A DNA stretch of 64,000 nucleotides from Paramacrobiotus metropolitanus (Eukaryota; Tardigrada; Eutardigrada; Parachela; Macrobiotidae): positions 372,001 through 436,000 of the forward strand of contig NW_026570245.1 in the NCBI RefSeq assembly GCF_019649055.1. The letters run 5' to 3'. Every line of letters begins with the position of its first letter. Positions within the stretch are counted from its first letter, which is position 1. The position numbers and the translations under genes are program-made. Shown piece by piece: positions 37,801 to 48,660 of the stretch. The notes under the pieces were generated by a model. It was not told where the DNA came from. It was given only the letters and a program-made list of their open reading frames with translations, and made no database searches.

Positions 37801-40365
37801 ACTGGCGGCAAGAGTATTGGGATAATTTTTAGTACTTAAATCGATGGAACGTGCTGGTTACACGTTTGCATTTGCATTTAAAAAATAAGTCAGAATTCTG
37901 GAAATAATCCTATGCCTAGCCAGTTACTATTTTTTCTTGGCACGGTTTTGTTGGTCGGTTGACACCTACTGCATACAGTAACGCTGAAGATGACAGCGAA
38001 TAATATTATTTTGCAAAAAGAATTTGGTTTCGGCTGGAAAAGCTGAGTAGACTACCAGTGCCTTCATGGAACTAATTTCATCACAAACTTACGATCGACC
38101 GACTGATGCCATTGCACTACATTCGCTACATCCACTGCAGTTTTCTTCTGGCAACAGCAATGCTCTCTCCATTTCTTGATACATATATGCATTTTATATG
38201 CGATTTACGTTCCTGTTTCTATGTGACACACCTACATAATTTCCGCTTCTGTGAACATGCAGCCAAAGTCTTAAAGAGCATTTTGGTTTCTAGCCGTGCA
38301 TGGTTTAAACGGGCAAAGAATGCCCCGCGGAAGACAGTGATTTCCAATGCCTACATGGACTCAGCCGGTGTGGGCAAGATCATCACCATCTCGCAGGCGG
38401 TCTTCGAGGGTCTGCCGTTAAAACGGCAAGCGGAATGCCTTAAGAGAAATCCTACTGGTCCATGGGAAGGCGGCTGTGAATGTACCCAGGATAAGGATTG
38501 CATTTCTGGTATATTTCCCTCTTGTACCCATGATATCGGAAGTATCTGCAACGGTGATTGTTTTCCAGAACGTTGTTACATGAGTCAAGCTCCGGCCTTT
38601 GCGAACGACGAGCATGCCCGGTGCGCCACGGAGCGTGTGGAAGCGGTGACAAGTTTAGATATGCTGTTTAAGGACTTTTTCGACCAGACTGTGAATATAA
38701 TGCAGTCGACCGATCCGGCTCCGGCAAAAGGTTGCGGTAAGTTAATTATTTTTAATTACGTATCCAAAATCAATATATATAAAAATTTTGTTCTCATTTA
38801 CATTGCGTGTTGAATCTGACTATGCTTGTAGACATGAAATATACCTGTCCAAATATGAAAGAGATGTGTCAGACCCGGTGTTACCTGTTTGATAACGAAG
38901 GATTCATCCTGACGGACGCTGATTTTGTCAACGCCAGCAGTTTGGATGAAAGTATGTTGCCGAAACCTCTACTTTCCCTTAATAATTTCCCTTAATAATT
39001 TTCTCTTCTACTTTCCCTTAATAATTTCTTCACTTTCTTTCAGAAAAATATCGGGAAGTGTCCTTAGGCAAAAAAGAGGGTGAAATCATGAAGGAACTGG
39101 TGTATTTGCATAAATTATTTGTCCGCAAAGAACAAGTGGACTTCCAAGGTACAATTCGTTGTGCATCGGCGATGTGCAAGATATGTTTGAGAAACGAGCG
39201 TCCTTTTCGACAGGCACTTGCACTATTACCGCGTACACGCCAAAGGTCACGTTGTCGGGTATCCCCATGATCCCGGAGGAGCAAGATGACTATTATAAGT
39301 TCAAGGGTCCCATTCCAGCTTTTTCCAATAGTTATGGGTGTATTCAGGATGTGGTTAATTACTGGGCTAATGAGACCGTGCTGGGCGAGACGGGAATGAT
39401 TACTGGAAATATATCCGGTAAGATGGTTGAACGACATTCCTAATTCGTGTTACTCGAAGGAATTCTGTTAGTTGTACTTACCTTCAAGCACATCTTATAT
39501 TCGGTGAAGTATTCTATAACGGCCATAAATTAAGCGACAAAAGTTGTGTTGACGGTATTAAAAACGTACTGGTAGCAAGTATTACGAGTGCTTTGAACAT
39601 TAGTACGAGTAGTATCGTAGTTTGGTGGCTGCATTATCTCCGGATCCACATTTGACCAGAGCAATGTCAATTGAGTTTAAACTTATCGTTAACATTAATA
39701 TGCATACCAAAGTTATGGCGTGTATGCAATTGGAAAAATGGATGTTTTTAAAAAAATTGTTTTTATAGCAGCGACGACATATGGTTACGACAAATATGAA
39801 TACAGAAGCCAGAAGACATTGTCAGTTTTTTAAAGCACAGAAAGCGTTTCATGCTCTGCGTTTGACGCGCTATAATATAAGTTCACTTACAACTTACAGC
39901 GAATTTCGAAAATGTAGGAAATGTTGTGCGTTTGCATTATTCACTATACATACGTCTGTACGTCGTGACGGTTCTGTTACTTATATCAATTCCGCGGTGA
40001 TTCTTTTAGGTCCGTGCATGTCTGGCTTCTACTACGTCACGGCACTTCCCAAAACCAATTTATTCCTCCTGGTCATCGAAAACTGGAAGCGGGAACGCGG
40101 TCAGAAACCGTACAATTTCAACTGCAAAATCACCCAGAGCCTGGTGACATCCGGTGCATTTCGCATCATCAACGGGACGTGCAGCGCCAAGGAGGGCGGG
40201 GATGGCCAGCGCAAGACCAAATGTCCTCTTATGCGCAATGAATCACTCATTAACGTCACGTGTGATTATAATACCGCGATGCAGGCGGTGCATCGAGATT
40301 TTTATTATTCATTGCCGGTTGTACTAATAGTTACACTAATGATTTTCTTCTTGAACCCGCCTTAA
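28838..40365 (+). CDS. CACNA2D: Voltage-gated calcium channel alpha2-delta subunit, complete (24 exons, 1200 aa)
   Basis: Extracellular auxiliary subunit that promotes surface trafficking and gating of Cav1/Cav2 channels. Exons: 28838-29002, 30271-30420, 30564-30718, 31013-31165, 31782-31892, 34054-34107, 34348-34424, 34508-34559, 34789-34917, 35205-35293, 35356-35409, 35472-35554, 35767-36020, 36401-36545, 36606-36734, 36799-36985, 37116-37293, 37363-37416, 37559-37714, 38294-38736, 38832-38951, 39044-39148, 39214-39417 and 40010-40365. The summed CDS is 3603 nt with every phase closing. Signal peptide MMKVTVTVILFTLAWFGPLA. N-terminal region resembles VWA_N; the VWA domain has an intact MIDAS at D261 (VIVLDCSASM) and FVTDGK. 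Cache-type region includes YTFIINREGETILHPKL; the VGCC_alpha2 region follows. A Cys-rich stretch at about 835-880 and a hydrophobic C-terminus (VVLIVTLMIFFL) suggest a GPI signal or membrane anchor. Confidence 0.95.
32211..32544 (+). other. Orphan ORF inside intron 5 of the alpha2-delta gene
   Basis: A 110-codon open frame lies in the 2.16-kb intron 31893-34053. It is preceded by a pyrimidine tract and CAG (acceptor-like, ending 32219) and ends TGA at 32542-32544. The translation includes LKAGKNVCWEFEV, PGWIGGITATLQERR and DLWGIDVRINLPEVE, which looks protein-like rather than low complexity. The minus strand is also open over 32190-32594. I do not recognise the product. It might be an alternative terminal exon, a nested gene or a captured fragment. 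Confidence 0.3.
38968..39028. repeat. Small imperfect tandem duplication in alpha2-delta intron 21
   Basis: The unit CTACTTTCCCTTAATAATTT occurs at 38969-38988 and again around 39008-39027, with a partial TCCCTTAATAATTT between. It lies just upstream of the acceptor at 39043, so it forms part of the polypyrimidine region. Confidence 0.75.
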
Positions 40366-40430
40366 ACGCATTGCATGAATTTTGTCTTTTTTTAAATTAA
40401 TGCATCTGGATGTGACTGAGAAATTATAAA

Positions 40431-40436
40431 ATTAAA
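40431..40436 (+). terminator. Candidate variant poly(A) signal of the alpha2-delta gene
   Basis: ATTAAA lies 66 bases after the alpha2-delta stop, in the 319-bp convergent spacer shared with PPT1. No canonical AATAAA is nearer on this strand. Confidence 0.35.
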
Positions 40437-40576
40437 CACTTATACATTGAATATCAGGTGGCCATTTCAGTTTGCGATTTGGACTGGCATCGTGGTATGC
40501 AGAATAACGGTTTATGTAGAAAAATGCTTTTCTTTTTAACCCATATCGTGCTCTATAATTTACAGTTTGCAACACA

Positions 40577-40582
40577 TTTATT
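40577..40582 (-). terminator. Candidate poly(A) signal of PPT1
   Basis: A minus-strand AATAAA lies 103 bases past the PPT1 stop, within the convergent spacer with the alpha2-delta gene. Confidence 0.5.
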
Positions 40583-40684
40583 AACGCAAATATCTTATTA
40601 AATTACATACTTGACCATTTTGTTGACATGGTCACAGCAACATGAACGATTCATCATTGCAAATTATTAGAAACACCCAAGTTT

Positions 40685-43150
40685 TTACGTTAGGAATGGT
40701 GCTACAATATTGTCTAGAAACCATTGGGTTGTAAATTGCAAATGGTCGCCATCTGTTTCAATAAATCGCAGCTTTTTCGCGGCATCCATGGCTTTTAATC
40801 CCAACCAATCCTAGAAAAACAAATGGTTTAGTAGCCGGACGGCAGGTGTCTATATTGTAAAAACATGTGTAACTATCATGTCACCATTAATTCGTGTAAC
40901 AGAATATGTTTTTAAGTTTTCCAGGTTTTTACCTCCTGATATATGGTCGAATTCTGCAGCGAGCATATTGTGCTGACTTGTCCTGGACAGTAATATCCAA
41001 ACCACTGCAAAACGGCAATATCTTTATTTATTATGCAAATTAATTTTACATTATAAAACAGTAGAGATACACAGTTTATGCAGTTTATAATGACCTGCCA
41101 AAAAATGCTTTCTTGAATAATTTGTTTCGAAATTTCAGATAACTGGCATAATTTAGGCAACTTCACTTTACCTCACTGTCTTTTGGAACCACCATGGTAT
41201 CCTTGGAAAATTTCACCTACATAGAATTTCCTTGGCATTTCCGAAAAATGGTAAGCAATGGTGGTAATAATTTTGGTAAGCTAAGCTTAGTATGTATTGA
41301 CGTACATCAAAATGAAACTCTATGTCAGTGCAGAGCTTACCATAACGAAATTCCTTAGTTTCTGAAGGTTTTCTTTATACTGAGGATTTTTTGTGACTTC
41401 GTTGTTGATATCGGCTAAAAACAAGCTCTTCTTCCGGTAGACATCTTCTTTGAGAGTGTCATGCCAGTACTGCGCTTGCACTAATCTGTAATATTTTTAG
41501 GTTTTTTTATAAAGTATGCTCTGAATGCATAAAACGTCTGGAAGCGAACATATTAATTAAAACTCCAAACCTGCCTTTGTTGCACATAACTGCAAAAGAA
41601 CCGCACTGTTATTATCGATCAAATAAATTATAAAAGAATGCAGTAATTATATTACTCGGTATAAGCTCCCATGTCTAATAACTTCCGCATAAGATTGCAG
41701 ATTGCGGTACTGCCCGGACAACGAGGCATACCTAAACATGGATTAATTAAGAAGTACTGCTATCGCTATACAAAAATACAGCATTTAATATAAATAAGTT
41801 GCTAATAAGTTGATATTGTTTTTTTGGCAAAAACGCGCATGCCGAACCCACCGAAAACCCCTTGGTGCTGTCCGCCCATGGATACCAGATTCAGCATAGG
41901 TGGATCCGGACATCGTTGAGCCACAGCTCGCCTAAATCATTTTTTAATAAGTTTGCCACGTAAAAAAATGAATCGACGGTAAAGTGGCATGATCATAATT
42001 ATGACGCTGATGTACGTTCGATGCAAATCAAAATTAACTACTTCGGGCTGATTTATTACTTCATCCGCCAGTGTAATTGTTGTCCACCACACTACGATAT
42101 TGCTATACAACTCCTAATTTTATATGCACATAATTTATTACAAAGTAGTACTCTGTAGTAGCTAGTGCTAGTTGTGAACTGGCATCGCTAGCTGCCGTTT
42201 TATAATATTATATGTATTCGAAATTTAATCGGAATCAAGCATGACAGTTGTTAAGCACCGTATTATAAAATAATTGAAAAGATTGCGAATGCGTGCGAAG
42301 CGCACCGGCAATTTTTCCGAATGGGATATTTACCGCTGAAGGAAGACTTCCAAAACCGGACAACGCGACAAATAAAGTGCTAACTCACAGAAATTGTCCT
42401 CCTTGACTGAATCCGATAGCATGGTATCCATTTTTCAGTTCCGGTGTCGCCGACAGATTCTTGCACACTGTATCCACTTGCTTATTAACCGCTTGAAAGT
42501 AGGAGTTTTCACGGTCCTAACAGGAAGCACAACAATAAGAAACACACGAAAATATTTTTAATAGCATATAAAAATTCATATTAATCCTTGAGCAATCAAC
42601 GTTGGTCAAAGCGAATTTATCTATGGTGCATACTGCATGATAGTCGCATAATTACTTCAGTTCAATTTGAGCACTGGTGACTGACCTGATCTTCAGATGT
42701 GCCGATTTCGATGGAGTGCACATATACGCCGCTGATATTAGCTTGTAGGAGTTTAGCTATCCCGCCAATGCCTTTCGCGCAACAGGTGTCTCCTACGGAA
42801 ATTAACAAATTTAGTTTACCAAAATTTGTTCACCGTGATATTATCAATGTTAAGAAATAATTTGGTATGTTAAGAATGATTAACATGAATTATTCAAATT
42901 TTCTACAAAAATTATCAATGCTTATATAGTCAGCATATGTGTCCAACTTGCAATTTTTTCCCGAATACAGTACATTGCTACTGCCGTTTTCGAAGATGTC
43001 GGTCGCTGCAAATAACTGAGATGCTTCAACTTTACCCATTCCATGCCACATAACAATCGGAGTTGGTCCATTATTGTGATTCCGTAAAATAACGGCACTG
43101 ACTACCGTTAATAAAAGCGGGAGCCAGATCAACTTTCCCAAGATTGCCAT
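40685..43150 (-). CDS. PPT1: Palmitoyl-protein thioesterase 1, complete (302 aa)
   Basis: Lysosomal alpha/beta hydrolase that removes thioester-linked fatty acids from cysteines during protein breakdown. Exons: 43150-43036, 42792-42686, 42516-42389, 41931-41852, 41731-41656, 41589-41575, 41485-41341, 41216-41172, 41004-40933 and 40810-40685; total 909 nt, phases closed. Signal peptide ([14 protein letters not shown]), then [13 protein letters not shown]. Catalytic Ser is in GFSQGGQF, Asp in the FSKDTMVVP segment, His in TDGDHLQ, so the triad is complete. Length matches vertebrate PPT1 (about 306). The sixth exon is only 15 nt and needs a GC donor (AAAG|GCAGGT). The nearby GT donor four bases later would shift the frame, whereas the GC choice restores the conserved [10 protein letters not shown] join. 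The ATG is the first methionine before the signal peptide. Confidence 0.97.
41571..41589 (-). other. 15-nt micro-exon with non-canonical GC donor
   Basis: Within PPT1, exon 41589-41575 is followed by GC at 41574-41573. Use of the adjacent GT at 41570-41569 would give a 19-nt exon and a premature stop in the next exon. The GC donor yields a perfectly family-like protein join. Confidence 0.75.
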
Positions 43151-44636
43151 GGTCTTGGATGGGATGTTCCGGAGTGGATAGAAAAACACCGAGGCTGCAG
43201 GGATCAGTTATATGAACTGCAGCGCTGATACTGCGTATTTAATCAATATCTCACACGGTTTGAACAGGTGATAATTTTTATCTTGTGCATGCTGTTCACG
43301 TTTTTGTTTATTGACTGAATGTCACGCTTATCTCGGCTTTGTATCATTCAGTTCGCAATCTGACAGAACAGAATTCTACGCATACTCATAGGTCATGTTA
43401 GTTTAACACCGTATAATAAAGCTCCTCTTTGATAACACCATAATCACTGATCTAGCTTTGACTGATGGAATTTGATACCTGCCATGCAGCTGCACCGTAC
43501 GTACTTGTAATTACACATGCAAAAACGATGTTGATTTTGCGATTAATTTTTGACGTACGACTACAGCACAGGTACTTTATAATGTCAGTTTTCTTATATT
43601 ATATGTTAGTTGGAACCTCGAAAAAGCGGCCACTTTGTTGTCGAAAAAGCGGCCACTTTGTTGTCGTCCTGATATCAGGACGTCCTGATATCAGGACGTA
43701 CGATGTTAATTATCTGGACCCGAGTAAATACAAATTTGTATTAATGTTTAATATTATGAGCTGTGAGCCCGATTACCGATTTCAATCAACCTCTGCACCC
43801 CAAAAACATGTACCTTGTATGATATTTTTAGAACTGCAGCAATATATATGGCTACAAGTGCAGAATAATATGATGGGCACACTACCGCAGAGAAATTGCG
43901 GACGATAAGCCGAAATGGGATGTAAATGTCCAGATGTTCAAGACAAATTGACCGGCATCCAGACAGTTTCGCTGTACCGAGAGTAAAACACCGACAACAG
44001 CCGAAACTCGACAGGCACAGGGTAAAAAGTTTTAATGCTTGTCTCCAAATAATAATTAAATCTGATAAAATCGCACCGCTTTAATTAAAGATTTTACTTT
44101 GAGGTCCTGCATTCAGAGGTAAATTAAGTTTTAATTACAGGGCTAAAATTTGCATGCGCAACCTTGGGCGCATGCATATTAAGCAGTGTGCCGTGTGCCC
44201 GGAATTTTGAAGCCCACTGCACTGAGCTAAAAATGTACCAAAAGCAAAGAACAATATTTTAATAAATGAATCTAGAATTTCGAAAAGGTCATGAGTAAAA
44301 CATGGAAAACTTCTGCCCTTGTTCTCTGATCGAATAATGTACTACAGTGTGCAGCAAACCATAAACTACGGTACTCATATTCTTTCCGAATAAACATTTT
44401 CTTCTCCTTTCCATGAAATGGGAAATCGGCCCACTTCGACGTACGGAACACGGTAATAAATGTCTGTGCTTTCATGTAAACTTTTGGCAATCATACGAAA
44501 AGAGATAATTATCGAAATTCCGAGCCAGCAATAATTTTATAAAACTCGGCCGTCTAGCTAATATCCACCCTCAGTGCGCTTGTCTTCCGCTCGGTTTAAT
44601 CAGTTTACCGGTAGTGTTAAGCAACTTCCGCTAACC
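43151..44636. other. Divergent intergenic region PPT1 (-) / secreted-protein gene (+)
   Basis: This contains the promoters of two divergent genes. A 147-codon ORF at 43465-43908 spans local tandem repeats and has no recognisable domain, so I do not call it a gene. The repeat cluster at 43619-43700 is listed separately. A repeated GCATGCGCA/GCGCATGC word pair is at 44153-44177. Confidence 0.4.
43619..43699. repeat. Tandem 23-bp duplication followed by duplicated 18-bp palindrome
   Basis: TCGAAAAAGCGGCCACTTTG plus TTG occurs at 43619-43641 and identically at 43642-43664. Immediately after, the palindrome CGTCCTGATATCAGGACG occurs twice, sharing its central CG (about 43665-43698). Exact identity of both duplications suggests a recent replication slip. 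Confidence 0.9.
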
Positions 44637-46541
44637 ATGCTGCGATTATTAGCGCTGTGTTCCTTTGTCGCCCTCGTAAGTTCTCGCAGGATTTTTAATG
44701 CTATTTTGTTTCATTATCGTGCTTCAGAATTGTGATGTATGCAATTTGCAGAATTGTAATGCACATACAAAAAATTTTATTTAGTTGTAACATTGTAAAA
44801 TTTTACTAATTAATTTCTGAGCATATACGTATCCAGCCGGTATCGCAATGCAAAATTAAGGAAATGTCGCATAATAAACTGGATATTTGTACTAACGTAA
44901 ATTAATAATCCGAACAGGTGGCGTGCGATGGCACCAGAGTGGAATTTTTGCTGTCAGATTTGAAGAATGACCACGGAATTCTCACTACCGGCAAACGCTG
45001 TGATGGACGCGGAAGTACTCGCAAATGTGATACCGTCATTACTGCCTCCATTGATACGTATGTTTTGCTAACATTATGTGCATGCTAATATTTTGGATTT
45101 TATACACTGAACTACGGAAACTTTTTTTATTTCAGTGCAAACAAATAATTATATAAGGCACTAATCGCATCCTGTAAATTATTTTAAGTAACAAACGAAC
45201 TGACAAGAAATAATCAAAAATGCAAACAGTAAATATTAATATTTTGGTATGGCCATAAGGATAATCATAAAGCAGGGCACAAAAAGGTCATATTGCAGTT
45301 TACTTTTTAGAGGTGTTACGAAGAATAGTCGTTTGAGCCGGCGCGATATTTATAGAAAACCTTTTTAATTTTACCCGCCAACAGTGCTACTGACAACCTG
45401 AGATATAGTCAAAAGCTACGATGCTTGGTAAAACTTAAAAATATTCGTTAAACAGGTTTTTGTTGTTTTAGTGATACTCCATCTAAAGCTTGGCCTGGAT
45501 ACAAGCCCACCAGTCAGTGGACGAAAGTTTTGGAGGCTGACGAGCGCGAAAGGTGAGTTGTTCCCATAAAGGTGATCTACTCAATCATAAAATGTAATGA
45601 GCACAAAGTATAAAATAGTTGTTAAAAGGTAACCATTACTTTAGTTTTTGCAGAACGTTTACGTGTTAGAAGCTGTGTGTTGTTTCTTTCAATTGATGGT
45701 TGTATTACTTAGAAAGTAGCTGTGCCGGAAATATTGTTACATTTCTCTTTATACACAGCATGGCCGTGAACAAAATCATCTCCAAGGATATTTGTGGATC
45801 ATCTTCCAGCCGTCGCAGTTTCGATGTAGGTCGAAGTTTTTGTAAACCAAAGTAGTAACAACAGATACAGGCTCGCTTCACTCGTCCGTTTGCTTTTATT
45901 TCGGCCGCATGTAATCGATCTGTGAACAGCTGACTAAATGATTTGTCTGCCGGTGTAGCGTGCCAATTTGCGCGTACTGGTGGCTGATAAGGATCCCGGC
46001 AACAAGTTCTCCCCCATTGAACAGTTCGAATGCATGAGCGGACGGGAGGTAGCCACACGCCGCGGCTCCTCCGACTGGTCGCCGGTGCAGCCGTGCAAAG
46101 CCAAATTCAATCCCGACAAAGTCAAGTATGTCTCAAAGCTATTTATTCTTATTACTTGTACAGTGTGGATGATAATAATACTTATATCTATACAAGTTAC
46201 GTACAACTATTCCCATTTAGTCAAACTTTCCTTCCTGTTACTTGCATAGTGGCATTTAATTTATCGATCCAAGATGTCGATTTCCAAAGTTAGCGCTACA
46301 CAATTAACGAATGCCGGCGAAATAGTATGATCATTTTACTTGATAAAATAAAAACGATCTTAGTATTTTTTATGCTAAAACACCTAACGTTGGTGCTAAT
46401 CTAACGGTAGTATTAATTGCGCTTTACTGTTATTGCAGACTTAATTATCAGTGGCGCGCTTATCCGATTTCCAACTCGGAATGCAACCAGCCTGTTGGAG
46501 ATGACAAACCATCTTACGGTCGTCGTACTTATTACAACTAA
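44637..46541 (+). CDS. Small secreted cysteine-containing protein (198 aa)
   Basis: Exons: 44637-44675, 44918-45057, 45472-45552, 45759-45825, 45959-46125 and 46439-46541 (TAA 46539-46541). The 597-nt CDS is fully phase-consistent. Signal peptide MLRLLALCSFVALVAC; cleavage probably near the first exon junction. The mature protein begins about DGTRVEFLLSDLKNDHG and contains paired cysteines (KRCDGRG, TRKCDTV, KDICGSS, FECMSG, VQPCKAK, NSECNQ). The N-terminal pattern (hydrophobic beta-strand, Leu-x-Asp-Leu-x-Asn, Gly, Cys-Asp) vaguely resembles the MNNL region of Notch ligands, but there is no DSL or EGF domain. The C-terminus is Tyr/Arg-rich (YGRRTYYN). No assigned function; an extracellular signalling or matrix protein is inference. 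Exon structure and signal peptide make it a credible gene. Confidence 0.75.
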
Positions 46542-46691
46542 AAAAATTAACACTTTTATCGACTAAACGGTTCGAAACGTACTTGTAATATGCCGAGGTC
46601 ACCAAAAATCGAGGAAACAAACGCCGACATTTTTAAACAGTCTACAAAATTTGTGTGCAGTGGTCACAAAACAATGACTTCGATCACGGGA

Positions 46692-46697
46692 AATAAA
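46692..46697 (+). terminator. Candidate poly(A) signal of the secreted-protein gene
   Basis: AATAAA lies 151 bases past the stop codon at 46541. Confidence 0.45.
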
Positions 46698-47359
46698 TGA
46701 GTACGTTTTCAAATGCTGATAGATAACTTTATTTGTAAAATTAATAATAGTACCTCTATTGTACAGCTACTTACTGTCTACTCAGTAACCCATCCCTGCA
46801 CCACACATGTAGTCGCCAGAAGTAGGCAGCATCAATACGCACGAGTTTTGACTAAATTGCGTTGGTTCCATCGTGACCACACATTTGCAATGGCTTTGAA
46901 GAACCGGAATATACATTTATCCTTGAGCGCATATACGAGTATATGCGTACAAATGTTTCGAACACACAAAGCACATTAAAAGAATCAAATTTCAAGTGCG
47001 CGGGACTACAGTCGCATCATTCCATGATCCACGGTTCCATTGCTGTTAACGTTGACCATGTAGTAATCTTGGCGGAAACAAGTCCACGACGTCGTAACCA
47101 AAACAATGACCAATACGACGAACGCCCCACCGGCCTCCATTTTTCTTTGAACCAAACTAAATTAAATTTCACACCGGCGTTATTGATGACGGAGGCTGGT
47201 GCTCTTTAGCAGAATTCATTTTAGACATTAATGATACAGCAATATGTAAATGCCTTAATTATGCGTAGGTATATGCATGCATACAAAGTACAGGAGATAC
47301 AGCCGTAAATGTTTTACTAGTAAGTAGTCCTGTGCTTTATAAGTGTACTCATATGTAGA
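46698..47359. other. Intergenic, no gene seen
   Basis: AT-rich sequence with two overlapping 88-codon ORFs that lack recognisable features. It is bounded to the right by the mariner-like element. Confidence 0.35.
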
Positions 47360-48312
47360 TACGAGGGTCACTCGGAAAGTAATGATAACTATCGCACGAT
47401 TTTTTATTGCATCAGCGCTTTCCTCGTATTTTCTCAAAACAATGTCCCTTAATCTCTATACAACGTAAACAGCTAAACAGCCACTCATCAAACGCTTTCG
47501 AAAAGAAATTAGGCGGTATCTTAGAGATCGGTGTACTGATATTTTCTTCCAGTTCTTCATCATTTTCAAACTTTTTGCCACGCAACAATTTTTTCAAGCC
47601 AGGAAATATTTCGAACAGATAAAGGACTAAGGTAACCTAAGAAAAATAATGTGGAACGATACTTTTACTCCAGGCCGAGAAAAAAAAATAAAGCAATGAC
47701 GGAGTGCTTATCTGTGGATTTTCGCGATATTGCACCACACGGGTGATACCGTGTCAAAAACCATTTTCTTCTGCTTTATCAGTAAGAAGCTGCAGCACAC
47801 CCTCGACACCTTTCCTTCCATAATGCTTAGACCCTCTGCTATTGCTTCGGGGTCGGAAATGAATACTTCCCGATCAGGGTTTCGACTATGAGGACTTTTC
47901 GAAAGTGAAAACGCAAAAAACATTCCAAAATTTGAGCACCGTTGTCAAAACGGATTTCTCGGTGCGAGTTCGCTGGAACCAGCTGGCAACATCAGCAAAG
48001 AATGGTCCTTATTAAGGCAACAGAACAGGCAATGCAGCATGAAAAAATTCTACACTTCTCTCTGCAAATCAATTTTTCAAAATAATATCATGAAAACTGG
48101 CCAGTAATTAAGGCAACGTTTTCAGTGATCAGTGAAAAATCAGCGCTACCCAGCCATGTTCAGAGTCTTGCAAACCGCCAACCTTAGGCGGTATGGCCAC
48201 GGCCATTGCCCTATGATCTAGTTATGAATGCTACAGTTTTTAAAAAATTAGTGCATAATTTTATGATTACTAACTGATACTGATTATCATTACTTTCCGA
48301 GTAGCCCTCGTA
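47360..48312 (-). mobile_element. Degraded mariner-like element with TA-flanked TIRs
   Basis: Terminal inverted repeats of about 29 bp begin TACGAGGG at 47360 and end CCCTCGTA at 48312. The inner parts read CTCGGAAAGTAATGATAA on both ends, with two mismatches overall (GGTCACT versus GGCTACT), and TA dinucleotides flank both sides. This matches the TACGAGGG...AAAGTAATG style of mariner ends. On the minus strand at 47597-47412 a frame reads KKFENDEELEEN and continues to a WLF...C motif, resembling the C-terminal part of mariner transposases. No complete D,D34D core is readable. At about 0.95 kb it is shorter than the usual 1.3 kb, so it is internally deleted and decayed, though the TIRs remain well preserved. 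Confidence 0.8.
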
Positions 48313-48660
48313 TATTGGTATATTTTTAATAAAATACGCAATTACGCATCCTGATTTCGGTATCTTACATGTAGTACTAAAATAATGTAAAAGTCACTGC
48401 GTAATCACAAGTTGTTAATGTTCACTATTTTAATAAAAGTTAGAGATGTGTGGTAAATACGTACATAGCGCGATGCAGAAACACGTAATTGATAATATGC
48501 CATCCCATAACCAATGCAATGCCGGAAAACTCTCTGAACAGATATTAAAAATTAATCAAACAGCATAAGAAGCAGAAAACAGAAATAGTGTGTTGTGTTA
48601 AGCAAAAGGTCTTACATGAGATATATTTGCTTTTAATAATTCCTCTGCCAGCTTTATTTC

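Noticed and set aside
41569-41589. Canonical GT donor for the PPT1 micro-exon (19-nt exon)
   Set aside because: It shifts the frame and produces a stop in the following exon, while the GC donor gives the conserved protein sequence.
43465-43908. 147-codon plus-strand ORF
   Set aside because: It runs through the tandem duplications and palindromes, has no domain and no splice partners; the duplication lengths happen to keep the frame open.
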